Source of the DNA: Propionibacteriaceae bacterium
GTDB lineage: Bacteria; Actinomycetota; Actinomycetes; Propionibacteriales; Propionibacteriaceae
DNA length: 64,000 nt
Direction of reading: 5' to 3'
Assembly (NCBI GenBank): GCA_031262485.1
Contig: JAISHO010000041.1
Span: forward strand, 1-64,000
Shown: positions 25,801 through 33,438 of the stretch, in pieces
Numbering within the stretch: position 1 is the first letter of the stretch
Layout of the letters: each line of letters begins with the position of its first letter
Translations under genes and position numbers: made by a program
Notes under the pieces: generated by a model
Databases searched by the model: none
What the model saw: the letters and a program-made list of their open reading frames with translations, nothing else
What the model was told of the DNA's origin: nothing

Positions 25801-27432
25801 GTCGTCGCCCAGTACGCCACGACGACGGCCGGCCGCCACGAGGTCGCCGCCCGTATCGGCGGCCAAGCGGTCGACGGCTCGCCCGTCAGCCTCTCCTTCG
25901 TGCCCGGGGCCGTCTCGTCGACGCGTTCCTCGCTCGCCGTCTCGCCGATGAGCACACCGGTCGGCGACACGATCGAGGCGATCGTCCGCGTCGTCGATGA
26001 CAACAACAACCCGATCATCGGGGAGTCCGTCACCGTCACCGTCACCGGTTCGGCTTCCGCCAGTCCGGCGACCACGACGACGGGGGAGGGCGGCGTCGCC
26101 GTCGTCACCTTGACCGATGAGGTGGCCGAGGACGTCACCGTCACCGCCACGATCGGCCGTGACGCCATCCGCGCGCCGGGCTCCGGCGTCGTCGTCAGCT
26201 TCCTCGACGTCACCGCGCCGGACGAGCCTGTCATCGAGCAAGCCAACGGGACGACGATGAGCGGCCAGGCCGAGCCCGGCTCGACCGTCGTGCTGACGGT
26301 GCCCGGGGTGGCCGGGCAGATCGAGGTCCCCGTCGACGAGAAGGGCGATTGGTCGGTTCGCACGCCGGCCGGGTCCCTCGACGGCATCCTCACCGCCGTC
26401 GCCCGCGACGAGGCCGGTAACACATCGCGTCCGGCGACCTATCCCTTCGACTCGACCAGCCCGATCGCTCCGGTCGTGCCGCCGACCGACGGCTCGATCA
26501 TCGAGGGCACGGCCGAACCGGGCAGCACGGTGACGGTCAAGGACGGAGAGGGCAACATTCTCTGCGAGACGATCGCCGACGAGGAGACGGGCGCCTTCAC
26601 CTGCGTGCCCGAACCGGCGCCCGGCCCCGGCGACACGATCGTCGTGACGGCGACCGACGAGGCTGGCAACACCTCCCCGGCGACGACCGTCGTCATCGGG
26701 GCGGGCATCCTCGACCTCGTCGCCTCGACCTTCGTCCTCGACGACGCCGTCAGCCCCGCCACCGGTGGGGCGGCTCGGTTGGCCGACGGGACGGACGTCT
26801 TCTGGGCGATCATCACCCTCGTCGACCAAGCCGGCTACGGGATGCCCGGGCTGACCGACGAGCTCATGGTCACCGCCGGGGCCGACGTCACCGTCACCCC
26901 GATCGCCGACCAAGGCGACGGCGTCTACTTCGCGACCCTCACCTCGGGTGTGGCCGGCGCCTATGACGTCAACGCTTTCTACGGCGAGGAGATGATCGGG
27001 TCGGCGCTGAGCGCTAGCTATATCAGTGTCACCGTCAGCGTCGCCGAGGTGTTCCAAGGCGGGACCATGACGGTGACGGGATCCGGGTTCGAGGCGGGCG
27101 AGAGCGTCGCCGTCGTCCTCCACTCGACGCCCTTCGAGGCGGGAGTCGTCACGGCCGACGCCGACGGGCGGGCCACGCTCGACGTCGTCGTGCCGGCCGA
27201 TTTCGAGCCCGGCGCCCACACTGCCGTGTTGACGGGGGAGCGTTCCGGTTCGGCCGGCGCCGCCTTCAGCGTCATCGAAGTGCTGCCGCTCCCGGTCGTT
27301 CTTCCGGCCACGGGCAGCCCGGTCGACGGCGGCTGGGTGGCGATGGGCGGGTTCGCTCTCCTGCTCGGCGTCGTCGCTCTTCTCACGGTCAAGCGCCGCC
27401 AAGACGAGGAGGATTTCGCCGCTCAAGGCTGA
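19861..27432 (+). CDS. Giant LPXTG-anchored adhesin: beta-helix plus Big_1 repeats
   Basis: A 2523-residue exported protein. A long signal peptide ends near residue 73 (PRANA-AD). Residues about 190-620 are Asn/Gly/Thr-rich with repeated short beta rungs (NITIRNGYTG, NLTITNNTFEDF, NVTIQDNDFGDW), typical of a right-handed parallel beta-helix. Mixed domains follow, then nine consecutive Big_1/invasin-like Ig domains at about residues 1180-2118, several with the D-A-F-G-N-P-V signature. Two Ig-like modules with GTAEPGSTVTV and DEAGNTS motifs follow (2118-2280). The C-terminus has VVLPATGSP, a hydrophobic segment and a KRRQDEED tail: a sortase cell-wall signal. It is the likely adhesin or polysaccharide-binding protein of the cell surface; the ligand is unknown. 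ATG 19861 is chosen because GGGGGAA precedes it. Confidence 0.88.
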   Translation: MFRGVSQPRPHAVIRMNPRDRRLDNESAEGRPTAYLVETRRPAWRVLTALLAGALLVTSIMTSSLGAPRANAADVAERVSTTPAAYDRIIYFTDVRWWQDNNPGDGVCSTGTQSPERNGAAVPADLQNVCTLLAAQQEANAWATKSENTGKSILITPADPTLEGSLTGVVDYAEVLRDPNGGNDNNTFGVIKDNTAITITSSTGIPSTGKNPSTGATRGVALNYADPGWNGEVEDGRMMATIGGRNAGGGIGDPSMLLLFTAANLTVDFQNRVGFYIDGDYCSGNLTGTCASIIGFNGVNQTFQNFGTAASALDGLFMSNSENDVVIGSSARNITIRNGYTGNSPSPQGASARYANERAVTIIGGADNVLVDNVQVDSLATAGIAFAANASDPTIPSRNIVIQNSLFTQAAQISSNNTAWACMKGIQAVGAVDAGGWDYGSNVATPIENLTITNNTFEDFCYYGDSREENGYGNGINELNNPIRLEMVKLSGTNSIVGNTFSQTTRNPLWRQNAWYTDDSGTIILSNNTAPLLIANNVFRNLTDADPLYPAVYLRARGGGIDGPINNVTIQDNDFGDWGDANQGSVIRAIGSNDNQITYLAQRNIMPAVGGTVAAEYENTMTARSNGLNGLRNPISNEANANNNIKVAYPSDATLADGRMTFTVNAPEGGVGNEPTYPISVDVFAGSETGAMATYAGRVTVASADAYPVTASLPYDAGAGAIRFQVVDATGRSSQISRTTPLTGEDDSAPMIWVARQAAQEETTESRRIFFTVITSEPVTELAPEMFVNAGTAGTFNPRFTELVADTNSPDNTRWTLTVGVDTAGTLVPEVAAGAIVDATGHTNNGPSNTEGTDNPYDQTDPTRYVPATLVGADPASTVGLGYPVDAVRGVFDTVVYSPPIHWNAASAAELVGTITEPDEGGYLPVVITNKDGFPTVSPIAYLFLETTYGPLTPDPKAEPWVTPQTSISAPAAASDMATMIPNLPGLGEIDPYGSTGDATTQTSITPIVIGQDVTFDGFDNLVVDGTREFTVTARVISTDENYDGLLLRTLDEAEETAVMRVVDNDAPVLGTITTTVDEARGDGIDTDTVVIDVTNADGEPVSNAHIALTLPEKVRAATTTPGTISGQDIAAATGDDGRVTLTLTSIYGDTFPIAATAGTYADGSDGVAIGEGTDVTFLQQPIDAARSVYTVGEEQVVANGEATIGLTVTALTAAGVPATGGADQLTAAADPASGVTFSAFTEPDPLNQPGVYTATVSSTASGEKVVEILASGETMPLAEDGNDTATFLVGEVAPGQANVTIDNDTAITADGEAAHVVTVTLADAFGNAATGHADALSATEEPSDGVTISAFTEPDPTNEPGTYEAEVASTVAGDKTVTVAFSGTALAPAVVARYAAGPVDLEAETTTFEVGPAGPLTANGEAAYTGTATITDAFGNPVEGVEVVFAGPTEIGVAPATATTDENGVATTAFTSTTAGTFAVTATVTGQGGASDGQVGQPVDITFEHGPASAGSSRLTVSNDRVVAVGSGEHHDASVEVLDAFGNPVTGAAVTFLVDGTAIDLVTSENGVAATTIDETTAGTYSVSAEIDGVQVEDSPQDIEFVAGTPSAQRSTLTVTPDGTGPIIAGEDGWIAEVVVRDAWDNPVTGAVVDFQVEAGAILSALTDTTDDEGRAQTRVTSMTAATYEVRARIGADEVEGSPAEVSFAAGAPDPLASSVSATSGERTADGVAYHEVTTTVRDSLGNAVAGVAVTLTPDADLTALGTPTLTTNADGIVTVRYATTVAGEHEVAVAIEAGTIDGSPVSLLYVAGAPSVLRSSLTVEPATSGVMIADGAHAWNAEVVVLDAFANPVRDQVVDLTVAAGATLAVETFTTDGDGRVTGTIRSATPGSYEVVARVRGAHVDGSPAEVSFAAGDPVAERSTVEATTDDRIANGSSTHTVTVTLRDAQDHPVPGAVVELDPDAALTLIGQPSMTTDAEGQVVAQYATTTAGRHEVAARIGGQAVDGSPVSLSFVPGAVSSTRSSLAVSPMSTPVGDTIEAIVRVVDDNNNPIIGESVTVTVTGSASASPATTTTGEGGVAVVTLTDEVAEDVTVTATIGRDAIRAPGSGVVVSFLDVTAPDEPVIEQANGTTMSGQAEPGSTVVLTVPGVAGQIEVPVDEKGDWSVRTPAGSLDGILTAVARDEAGNTSRPATYPFDSTSPIAPVVPPTDGSIIEGTAEPGSTVTVKDGEGNILCETIADEETGAFTCVPEPAPGPGDTIVVTATDEAGNTSPATTVVIGAGILDLVASTFVLDDAVSPATGGAARLADGTDVFWAIITLVDQAGYGMPGLTDELMVTAGADVTVTPIADQGDGVYFATLTSGVAGAYDVNAFYGEEMIGSALSASYISVTVSVAEVFQGGTMTVTGSGFEAGESVAVVLHSTPFEAGVVTADADGRATLDVVVPADFEPGAHTAVLTGERSGSAGAAFSVIEVLPLPVVLPATGSPVDGGWVAMGGFALLLGVVALLTVKRRQDEEDFAAQG
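24676..25908 (+). repeat. Tandem duplication of a two-domain Big_1 block inside the giant adhesin
   Basis: Domains 5-6 (about 24676-25290) and 7-8 (about 25291-25908) are two successive units of about 615 bases. Within each, the first domain ends SPAEVSFAAG and the second ends SPVSL-(x)2-V-(A/P)G, an alternating pattern that points to duplication of a domain pair rather than of single domains. Confidence 0.75.
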
Positions 27433-27471
27433 GGAATAACGATGTCAACACTCTAAATAAAAAGTGTTATT

Positions 27472-27554
27472 GCCCGGGGGCGCGGCTTCAGGGTTTTCCC
27501 AAGAGGATAGTGAAAAGTTCTTAGGGAAAACTCAGTCGCAGCCCCCGGGCTTTT
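27472..27554 (+). terminator. Extended nested hairpin terminator after the giant adhesin
   Basis: GCCCGGGGGC 27472-27481 pairs with GCCCCCGGGC 27541-27550. Inside it GTTTTCCC 27493-27500 pairs with GGGAAAAC 27524-27531, and AAGA 27501-27504 with TCTT 27519-27522. TTTT follows the outer arm. It is much longer than an ordinary terminator stem. A smaller AACACT/AGTGTT hairpin lies just upstream (27447-27468). The remaining 220 bases up to the next gene contain a GTCTC-A6-GAGAC hairpin at 27581-27596. Confidence 0.75.
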
Positions 27555-27774
27555 CGCCTATGACAAGGTGATTCGTAGGCGTCTCAAAAAAGAGACACGG
27601 GTGCCATATTGGTCGTTGGTTTAGGCGGTTCATTGATAGCCTGAGAGCTGTCTTCTGAGTCGGGGCCGAAAAGGGATCATTCTTTTCGTGTTGTCTTATC
27701 GTCCCCGGCGCCTCCCGGGAAGACGTCCCTCATTGTCCCTCCGTTATATTCCTAAACAAGGGTGGTAGTAACAA

Positions 27775-29880
27775 ATGTCATTGCGCCATGCGCGTCCCCT
27801 CGCACGCCTCAGGCCGGTCGGCGCCAGCTTGCTGGCTGGAGGCATCGCTGTCGTCGGTTTGGGTGGTCTAGCCGCCAACGCCGATTCGGTCGTTCCGGCG
27901 GTCTCGCTCAACCGGACGTCCCTCCTCACCTCCGACGGGGTCGATTCCCCGCGTCTGCTCGGCAGTTCCCAGGACGCCGATCCGGGCGCCCTGCTGGCGG
28001 AGACCCAAACGCCGGTTCCCACGGCCGGGGGCACCCCCGCCGCCGCCGATTCGAGCTCCCCGCTCGGATATCGGGTCGCTTCCCACGTCGAGGCGCAGAT
28101 GGTCGGCGAGAACGCCGTCGCCACGCTCGTCCTCACCGTCACCGATCTCAACAACACCCCGGTCTCCGGTCTGACGGAAGCCGCGCTCGAGTTGACGGTC
28201 TCCCCGACCGCGCAGTCGGTCGTTTACAACGGTGAGATCGCCGCAGGGCAGTACCAATTCACCATCACGGCGAATCCGACGAACCCGAAGTACACCTTCT
28301 ATCTGACGATGCCGAACGTCTTCTCCTCTCGTGAGGTCGGCAGCCTCAACATCGGGCAGCCCACCCCGGCCGACCCGACCGAGGCCCGCCACATGCAGTC
28401 GTCCTGGAAGCAGAACGACGACGGCTCGGCCACGATGTCGCTGACGATCACCGACGGCATCGGCCAGCCGGTCACCACGTACACCGAAGCCGATCTCGGC
28501 GTCACGGCCCAGCCGAACACGCTCGCGATCGAGTACCTCGGTCAGTCGGCCCCAGGCGTCTACGACTTCAAGATGTCGGCCGACCCGGCGGAGACGACGA
28601 CGTACGACATCTACGTCACGACCCCCTTCACCGAGTCCGCTTGGCGGGCCGGCGATCTGACGATCCACCCGGCTCAGCCCGCCACCTCGACGAACGTCCG
28701 CTTCAACTGGCAGACAGGCGTCATCGGCACGGGCACCCTCACCGCCACGGTGACGGACGGCTCCGGCGCTCCGGTGACCGGCCTGACCGCCGACGATTTC
28801 ATCCTCAGCAGCTCCCCGGCCGGCCTCGTGACGGCGTTCGTCGGTGAGACGAGCCCGGGCGTCTACCAGTTCACGATGACGAACCCCACCGCCGAGGCGC
28901 GCACCTACCAGCTCTCCTTCGAGATGCCCGGACGGATGGAACTGAGCCAACTTGGCGAGGTCAGCTTCTACGCCGGTTCCCCGGTGTCGCCGACGAGCAC
29001 GCCGACGACCGCCCCGAGCACGCCGACGCAGGCTCCTTCGACGCCAACGACTGCGCCCACGACGCCGACGACACAGCCGACGGCGACGCAGTCTGTCACG
29101 ACTCCTCCGACGACCCCGGCGACGTCCGCTCCGACGTCTCAGGTTCCGTCCACGCAGCCGACGGACGACACTCCGACGCAAGAGCCGACGCAGGGTCCGA
29201 CCATCCCGACGACCCCGCCCACGACTCCGGCGACGTCCGCTCCGACGTCACAGGTCCCGACTTCTCAGCCGACGGCGACGCAGTCTGCAACGACTCCTCC
29301 GACGACTCCGGCGACGTCCGCTCCGACGTCTCAGGTTCCGTCCACGCAGCCGACGGACGACACTCCGACGCAAGAGCCGACACAGGGTCCGACCATCCCG
29401 ACGACCCCGCCCACGACGCAGCCGACGGAAGCTCCGTCCACGCCGACGACGGATCCCACCGCGGATGACGATCCGACGACGCCGACGACTCAGCCGACGT
29501 CCCAGGCTCCGACCACCCCGCCGACGACGGCCCCGACGTCTTCCGCCCCGGCCACGCAGCCGACCCAGTCGACCCAGCCGACGGTTCTCCCGTCCCAGGG
29601 CCCGACGACGACTCCCACCTCGGATGACAACCCGACCGCCGGTCCGACGTCGCAGGCTCCGACGACTCAGCCGACGCAGGCGTTGCCCACTCCGCAGCCG
29701 ACGCAGAACGATACTGTTCCTCCGGAACCCTCTCCGGATCCCGCTCCGAACCCGACTCCGGGCTGGAGCTGGGGCGGGCACGTCTTCACTCCGATCTGGA
29801 GCTTCTTCACCTACATCTGGCATGGCTGGACGAACATGTTCCAGGGCGTGCCGTATCTCTTCGGGTGCTTGTTCCGCTGA
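27775..29880 (+). CDS. Secreted stalk protein: three Ig-like repeats, Pro/Thr-rich linker, aromatic C-terminus
   Basis: A 701-residue protein. A signal peptide covers residues 1 to about 36 (GGLAANA-DS). Residues about 100-400 hold three related modules of about 95 residues, each with a V-T-D-x(4)-P-V-(S/T) strand and a closing G-x-Y-x-F motif (GQYQFTITAN, GVYDFKMSAD, GVYQFTMTNP). Residues about 405-650 are a Pro/Thr/Ser/Gln stalk with long repeats. The last 40 residues are rich in Trp, Phe and Tyr (GWSWGGHVFTPIW; FFTYIWHGW; PYLFGCLFR) and lack an LPXTG motif. Attachment could be through this hydrophobic end. ATG 27775 has GGGTGG upstream. The neighbouring giant adhesin suggests a surface role. 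Confidence 0.75.
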   Translation: MSLRHARPLARLRPVGASLLAGGIAVVGLGGLAANADSVVPAVSLNRTSLLTSDGVDSPRLLGSSQDADPGALLAETQTPVPTAGGTPAAADSSSPLGYRVASHVEAQMVGENAVATLVLTVTDLNNTPVSGLTEAALELTVSPTAQSVVYNGEIAAGQYQFTITANPTNPKYTFYLTMPNVFSSREVGSLNIGQPTPADPTEARHMQSSWKQNDDGSATMSLTITDGIGQPVTTYTEADLGVTAQPNTLAIEYLGQSAPGVYDFKMSADPAETTTYDIYVTTPFTESAWRAGDLTIHPAQPATSTNVRFNWQTGVIGTGTLTATVTDGSGAPVTGLTADDFILSSSPAGLVTAFVGETSPGVYQFTMTNPTAEARTYQLSFEMPGRMELSQLGEVSFYAGSPVSPTSTPTTAPSTPTQAPSTPTTAPTTPTTQPTATQSVTTPPTTPATSAPTSQVPSTQPTDDTPTQEPTQGPTIPTTPPTTPATSAPTSQVPTSQPTATQSATTPPTTPATSAPTSQVPSTQPTDDTPTQEPTQGPTIPTTPPTTQPTEAPSTPTTDPTADDDPTTPTTQPTSQAPTTPPTTAPTSSAPATQPTQSTQPTVLPSQGPTTTPTSDDNPTAGPTSQAPTTQPTQALPTPQPTQNDTVPPEPSPDPAPNPTPGWSWGGHVFTPIWSFFTYIWHGWTNMFQGVPYLFGCLFR
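29089..29472 (+). repeat. 192-base near-exact repeat in the Pro/Thr-rich stalk
   Basis: The block beginning CAGTCTG at 29089 recurs from 29281 with few substitutions (64-residue period), including the TTPPTTPATSAPTSQVP and TQPTDDTPTQEPTQGPT peptide blocks. The TTPPTTPATSAPTSQVP part also occurs as a half copy between them. Confidence 0.85.
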
Positions 29881-29934
29881 TCGAGCGATCGGTGGAATGA
29901 ACCACTGAACACAGCATTCCCGTAAGGGAGAACC

Positions 29935-29962
29935 GGGCCGGTCATCGTGAGGTGACCGGCCC
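29935..29962 (+). terminator. Hairpin terminator after the stalk protein
   Basis: GGGCCGGTCA 29935-29944 and TGACCGGCCC 29953-29962 form a perfect 10-bp stem with an 8-base loop, 54 bases past the stop. Only GTTC follows, so the U-tract is weak. Confidence 0.65.
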
Positions 29963-30059
29963 GTTCACATGTGACAATGTTGAATCTCAACTTGACGTTG
30001 TAGAACCAGGAGCCCGGCCCACGCTGGGGCCACCCACGGGGGCACGCTCCACCACGGTG

Positions 30060-30100
30060 TTATCCCGCACAGGGCCGCCGGGGTTCGATAGGATGCTGTG
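30060..30100 (+). promoter_or_regulatory. Candidate promoter of the fhaA-pknB operon
   Basis: TAGGAT at 30090-30095 is a good actinobacterial -10 element, located about 55 bases before the fhaA start; TTATCC at about 30059-30064 is a weak and somewhat distant -35. The assignment rests on hexamer similarity alone. Confidence 0.35.
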
Positions 30101-30147
30101 AAGTCTGCTACCAGACATTTTTGGGTGTCCACAGACGGGAGACAGCG

Positions 30148-30858
30148 ATGGGACGAGCCGGCAAGGCCGAGCGCAAGCTCGAAGACGTCGTCGGGGGGCT
30201 GTTCGCGCGAGTCTTCAAAGGGGATGTCCAACCCGTCGAGATCACCCAGCGCCTCCAGCGCGAACTCGACACCGAGGCCCAAGTCCTGTCCCGTGACAAA
30301 TTCCTCGTGCCGAACGATTTCCTCATCGGGTTGTCGAAACACGATTACGCCAAGCTCTTCCCCTATTCGCGGACGATGAACGCCCAGATCAGCGACGAGT
30401 TGCGCGATTACGCGGCCGATCATGACTACGTCTTCAACGGCCCCCTCATGATCTCTTACGAGGAGCGGCCCGATTTGTCGATCGGTCGGTTCGACGTCGT
30501 CTCCGAGACGGTGGCCGAGGTCGCCTCCTCCGATTCGGCCCGATTCCGTCTGGCCGCCGCCTCGCTCGTCCTCGAGGTCAACGGGGTGCGTCACCCCCTC
30601 TCACCGCCCGGGTTCGTCATCGGGCGCGGCTCGGAGGCCGATCTGCGGATCAACGACCCGGGCATCTCCCGTCGTCACGCCCAGATCATCGTCGACGAGG
30701 GCACCGAGGGGTATCCCATCGTCAAGATCGTCGACCTCGGCTCGACCAACGGCATCTACGTCGACGGACGCCGGGTCGAGGAGGCGGATCTCTTCGACGG
30801 TTCCCGGATCGATATCGGCCGCACCCAGATGCTCGTCTACGCCCCCTCCGGCAACTGA
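30148..30858 (+). CDS. fhaA: FhaA-like protein: DUF3662 plus FHA domain
   Basis: The start is set at ATG 30148 (MGRAGKAERKLEDVVGGLFA) behind GGGAGA, giving 236 residues. The N-terminal DUF3662 domain (KGDVQPVEITQRLQRELD, then VPNDFLIGLS) is followed directly by a C-terminal FHA domain with the phosphothreonine-binding pattern VIGRGSEADLRI, SRRHAQI and GSTNGIYV. In mycobacteria FhaA binds phosphorylated MviN and PknB substrates. It is shorter than mycobacterial FhaA because the linker between the domains is minimal. First gene of the Stk operon. Confidence 0.92.
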   Translation: MGRAGKAERKLEDVVGGLFARVFKGDVQPVEITQRLQRELDTEAQVLSRDKFLVPNDFLIGLSKHDYAKLFPYSRTMNAQISDELRDYAADHDYVFNGPLMISYEERPDLSIGRFDVVSETVAEVASSDSARFRLAAASLVLEVNGVRHPLSPPGFVIGRGSEADLRINDPGISRRHAQIIVDEGTEGYPIVKIVDLGSTNGIYVDGRRVEEADLFDGSRIDIGRTQMLVYAPSGN

Positions 30859-30863
30859 TCGCC

Positions 30864-31388
30864 ATGCCAGAGTTGACGGTCGTCGTGGCCAAGGTCGCCT
30901 TTCTGGCGCTCGTCTGGCTGTTCATCGCTCTCATCGCCGGGACGATCCGCACCGACATGGTCGGGCGCGCGATGCCGGCGCCGTCCGGGCGCGTCCCGGC
31001 GCACCGTCCTCCCTCGCCCGAGGCCTCCCGCCGTCAAGCAGTCCCCCCCGTCACCCCCCGTCCTGAACCGGAGGAGGAGCCCTGGGTCTTGGCGATCGAT
31101 TCCGGCTCCCGGGCTGGGGAACGCCTCCAACTCGTCGATGAAGTCCACATCGGCCGCTCGCCTCAATGCGAGCTCATGCTCGACGACGACTACATCTCCT
31201 CGATGCACGCCCTCTTGCGTCACCATCCGGCCGATCCCTCACGCGGTGTGGCCGGGCACTGGTCGTTGACCGATCTCGGTTCGACCAACGGCACCTTCGT
31301 CAACAGCGCCAAGATCACCCAGCCCACTCTCGTCACCGTCGACGACGTCATGCGCATCGGGCGGGTCCAGATGCGCCTCGAACGCTGA
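30864..31388 (+). CDS. fhaB: FhaB/FipA-like membrane-anchored FHA protein
   Basis: A 174-residue protein. An N-terminal transmembrane helix (about residues 6-28) is followed by a Pro/Arg-rich linker and a C-terminal FHA domain: HIGRSPQCELML, SSMHALL and GSTNGTFVN. It begins 5 bases past fhaA and ends 7 bases before pstP. In this conserved operon FhaB links Ser/Thr phosphorylation to the divisome. Confidence 0.92.
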   Translation: MPELTVVVAKVAFLALVWLFIALIAGTIRTDMVGRAMPAPSGRVPAHRPPSPEASRRQAVPPVTPRPEPEEEPWVLAIDSGSRAGERLQLVDEVHIGRSPQCELMLDDDYISSMHALLRHHPADPSRGVAGHWSLTDLGSTNGTFVNSAKITQPTLVTVDDVMRIGRVQMRLER

Positions 31389-31395
31389 GGCCGCT

Positions 31396-33438
31396 GTGAC
31401 GTTGGAGCTCCGTGTCATCGCGCACTCAGAAATCGGCCTGGTTCGCAAGAACAACCAGGATTCTGGGTATGCCTCCCCGACGATGCTCATGGTCGCCGAC
31501 GGCATGGGTGGCGCGGCGGCCGGCGACCTCGCCTCGGCGGTGGCGATCGACGAGTTCTCCCGTCTCGACGGCGAGTTCGCTCCTGGCGACGACCTCCTCG
31601 GCCTGCTCGCCGGGGCGATCGACCGGGCCGATCAACGGTTGTCCTCCCTCATCGATCGTGATTACGGCCTCGACGGCATGGGGACGACGGTGTGCGGGGG
31701 CGTGTTCGACGGGCAGCGGCTCGGCGTCGTCCACCTCGGCGACTCGCGTGGCTACCTCCTGCGCGAGGGCTACATGCTCCGCCTGACCCACGATCATTCC
31801 TACGTCCAATCCCTCATCGACGAGGGGAAACTGCACGAGGACGACGTCTTCACCCACCCTCACCGTTCCCTCCTCCTCAAGGTGCTCAACGGCCAGGGCA
31901 ACCCGACGCCGGACTATTTCTTCGAAGATCTCGTCGCCGGGGATCGCGTCATGTTCTGCTCGGACGGCTTGTGCGGCATGGTGACGGATTCCGCCATCGC
32001 CCCCCGTTTGGCCAGCGCCTCCCGCCACCTCGCCCTCACCGAACTGGTCGCCGCCGCCCACGCCGCCGGCGGACAAGACAACATCACTGTCATCATCGCC
32101 GATGTCGTCGACGTCGACGCCGAGGCGGCCCTGGCCGAGGAGGACACCGCGATCCTCTCCGCCCCCGTCGCCCGGGCCGGCTCCGGGCGGGCCGTCGGCG
32201 CGCTCCTCGACGAGGGCGAATCATCCGCAGGAGCCGAGGATCGACAGTCGCGCGACGAGGCGGCGAGCACCGATGAACGAGGCGACGCGGCCACGTCGAC
32301 GTCGCCGGCCTCGCCCAGCGAAGCGCACGGCCGTTTCGCCGAGGACGATGCGACGGGCGAGGAGGAGACGGTGGCGCTGCGCCGCCGTGACAACGGCGCC
32401 CTGTTGCGGCGTCGCCCCCAACCGATCGTCGAGGTCGACGGCGTCATCCACCGCGGCGGGGTCGTCATCGGCGCCGCCTTCGATCTCGGGGTCGGCTCCG
32501 ACGAGCCGGATGACGCTCTGCCCGCCTTGGACGACGTCGACGACACGATCATCTCCAGTCGTTTCGACGACACCGCCCCCATGCCTGTTCTCAGCGACGA
32601 CATCGCCGGGTGGGATCCCGCCCCGGGGGAACCGACGGACAGTGCCGACGAGGCGACGATCGCCGAGGCAGACGATGAGCCGACGCTCCCCGAATCGACG
32701 CCGAGCCCGGTGTCGTCGCCCGGCGATCGCGGAGATCGTGGTGAGCCGATCGTCGCCGCCCAAGAACCTCCCTCGCCCGCCGGACCAGCGGACGCGTCGC
32801 CCTCCGTCGCCACGAAGCCCGATCTCGCCCGAGCCAGAACTCTGAGCCGCCCGGCGGCCGACGCCGCCACCCGTCCCTCCCCAGCCGTCTCGTCCGACAC
32901 CCCCGTCGCCGACACCGACGCCGAGATCGTCGAGGACGCCGAGCATGAGCGCTACCAGCCGGGGGACCGCCGCTCGCATCACACGATCCTCATCGTCGTC
33001 GTGCTCTTCGTCTCGCTCATCCTCGTCGCTGGATGGTGCGTCTACGCTTACGGCAAGACGCAGTTCTACGTCGGCAGCGACTCAGGCAACGTCACCGTCT
33101 TCCAAGGGGTGCGGGGCGATCTCTTCGGCCGTCCCCTCAACCGGATCGAGGAGCGCACCGACATCTCCGTGACCGATCTGCCCATCGGGCTGCGCGATCA
33201 ACTCGTCGACGGCATCGTCATCAGCAGCGGCGGGCTGACCCAGGCGGAGGAGACCGTCGCGGAGATCCGTCAGAAGTCGGTCGAATGCCTCGATCGCCGT
33301 CACACGCGCGAGGAGGCCGAAGCCGCCGCCCGGGCCGCCGCCCAAGCCGCCGCCGACGCGCTGACCGCCGCCAACCCCGGCGTCCCCCCTGCTTCTCCCT
33401 CGCCGGTTCCGACGACGAGCCCACCGGATGGTTGCTGA
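31396..33438 (+). CDS. pstP: PP2C-type Ser/Thr phosphatase PstP
   Basis: The start is GTG 31396. The PP2C catalytic domain fills residues 1 to about 238: RKNNQD, ADGMGGAAAGD, LGDSRGYLLR, FCSDGLCGMV and GGQDNITVI carry the metal-binding aspartates. A very long acidic, Ser/Thr/Pro-rich linker (about 245-525) precedes a transmembrane helix (about 530-552) and a wall-side domain (GNVTVFQGVRGDLFG to the Ala/Pro-rich end). Known PstP proteins have about 510 residues; here there are 680, the extra being linker. It reverses PknB phosphorylation. The stop overlaps the next start. Confidence 0.93.
   Translation: MTLELRVIAHSEIGLVRKNNQDSGYASPTMLMVADGMGGAAAGDLASAVAIDEFSRLDGEFAPGDDLLGLLAGAIDRADQRLSSLIDRDYGLDGMGTTVCGGVFDGQRLGVVHLGDSRGYLLREGYMLRLTHDHSYVQSLIDEGKLHEDDVFTHPHRSLLLKVLNGQGNPTPDYFFEDLVAGDRVMFCSDGLCGMVTDSAIAPRLASASRHLALTELVAAAHAAGGQDNITVIIADVVDVDAEAALAEEDTAILSAPVARAGSGRAVGALLDEGESSAGAEDRQSRDEAASTDERGDAATSTSPASPSEAHGRFAEDDATGEEETVALRRRDNGALLRRRPQPIVEVDGVIHRGGVVIGAAFDLGVGSDEPDDALPALDDVDDTIISSRFDDTAPMPVLSDDIAGWDPAPGEPTDSADEATIAEADDEPTLPESTPSPVSSPGDRGDRGEPIVAAQEPPSPAGPADASPSVATKPDLARARTLSRPAADAATRPSPAVSSDTPVADTDAEIVEDAEHERYQPGDRRSHHTILIVVVLFVSLILVAGWCVYAYGKTQFYVGSDSGNVTVFQGVRGDLFGRPLNRIEERTDISVTDLPIGLRDQLVDGIVISSGGLTQAEETVAEIRQKSVECLDRRHTREEAEAAARAAAQAAADALTAANPGVPPASPSPVPTTSPPDGC

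Noticed and set aside
21364..27426. Long minus-strand ORFs of 1096 and 801 codons opposite the giant adhesin
   Set aside because: Arg/Gly/Asp-rich shadow translations caused by GC-rich codon bias; no start signal or domain, and the plus frame explains the sequence fully.
28952..29908. Arg/Pro-rich 318-codon plus-strand ORF
   Set aside because: It is the alternative frame of the Pro/Thr repeat stalk, with extreme composition.
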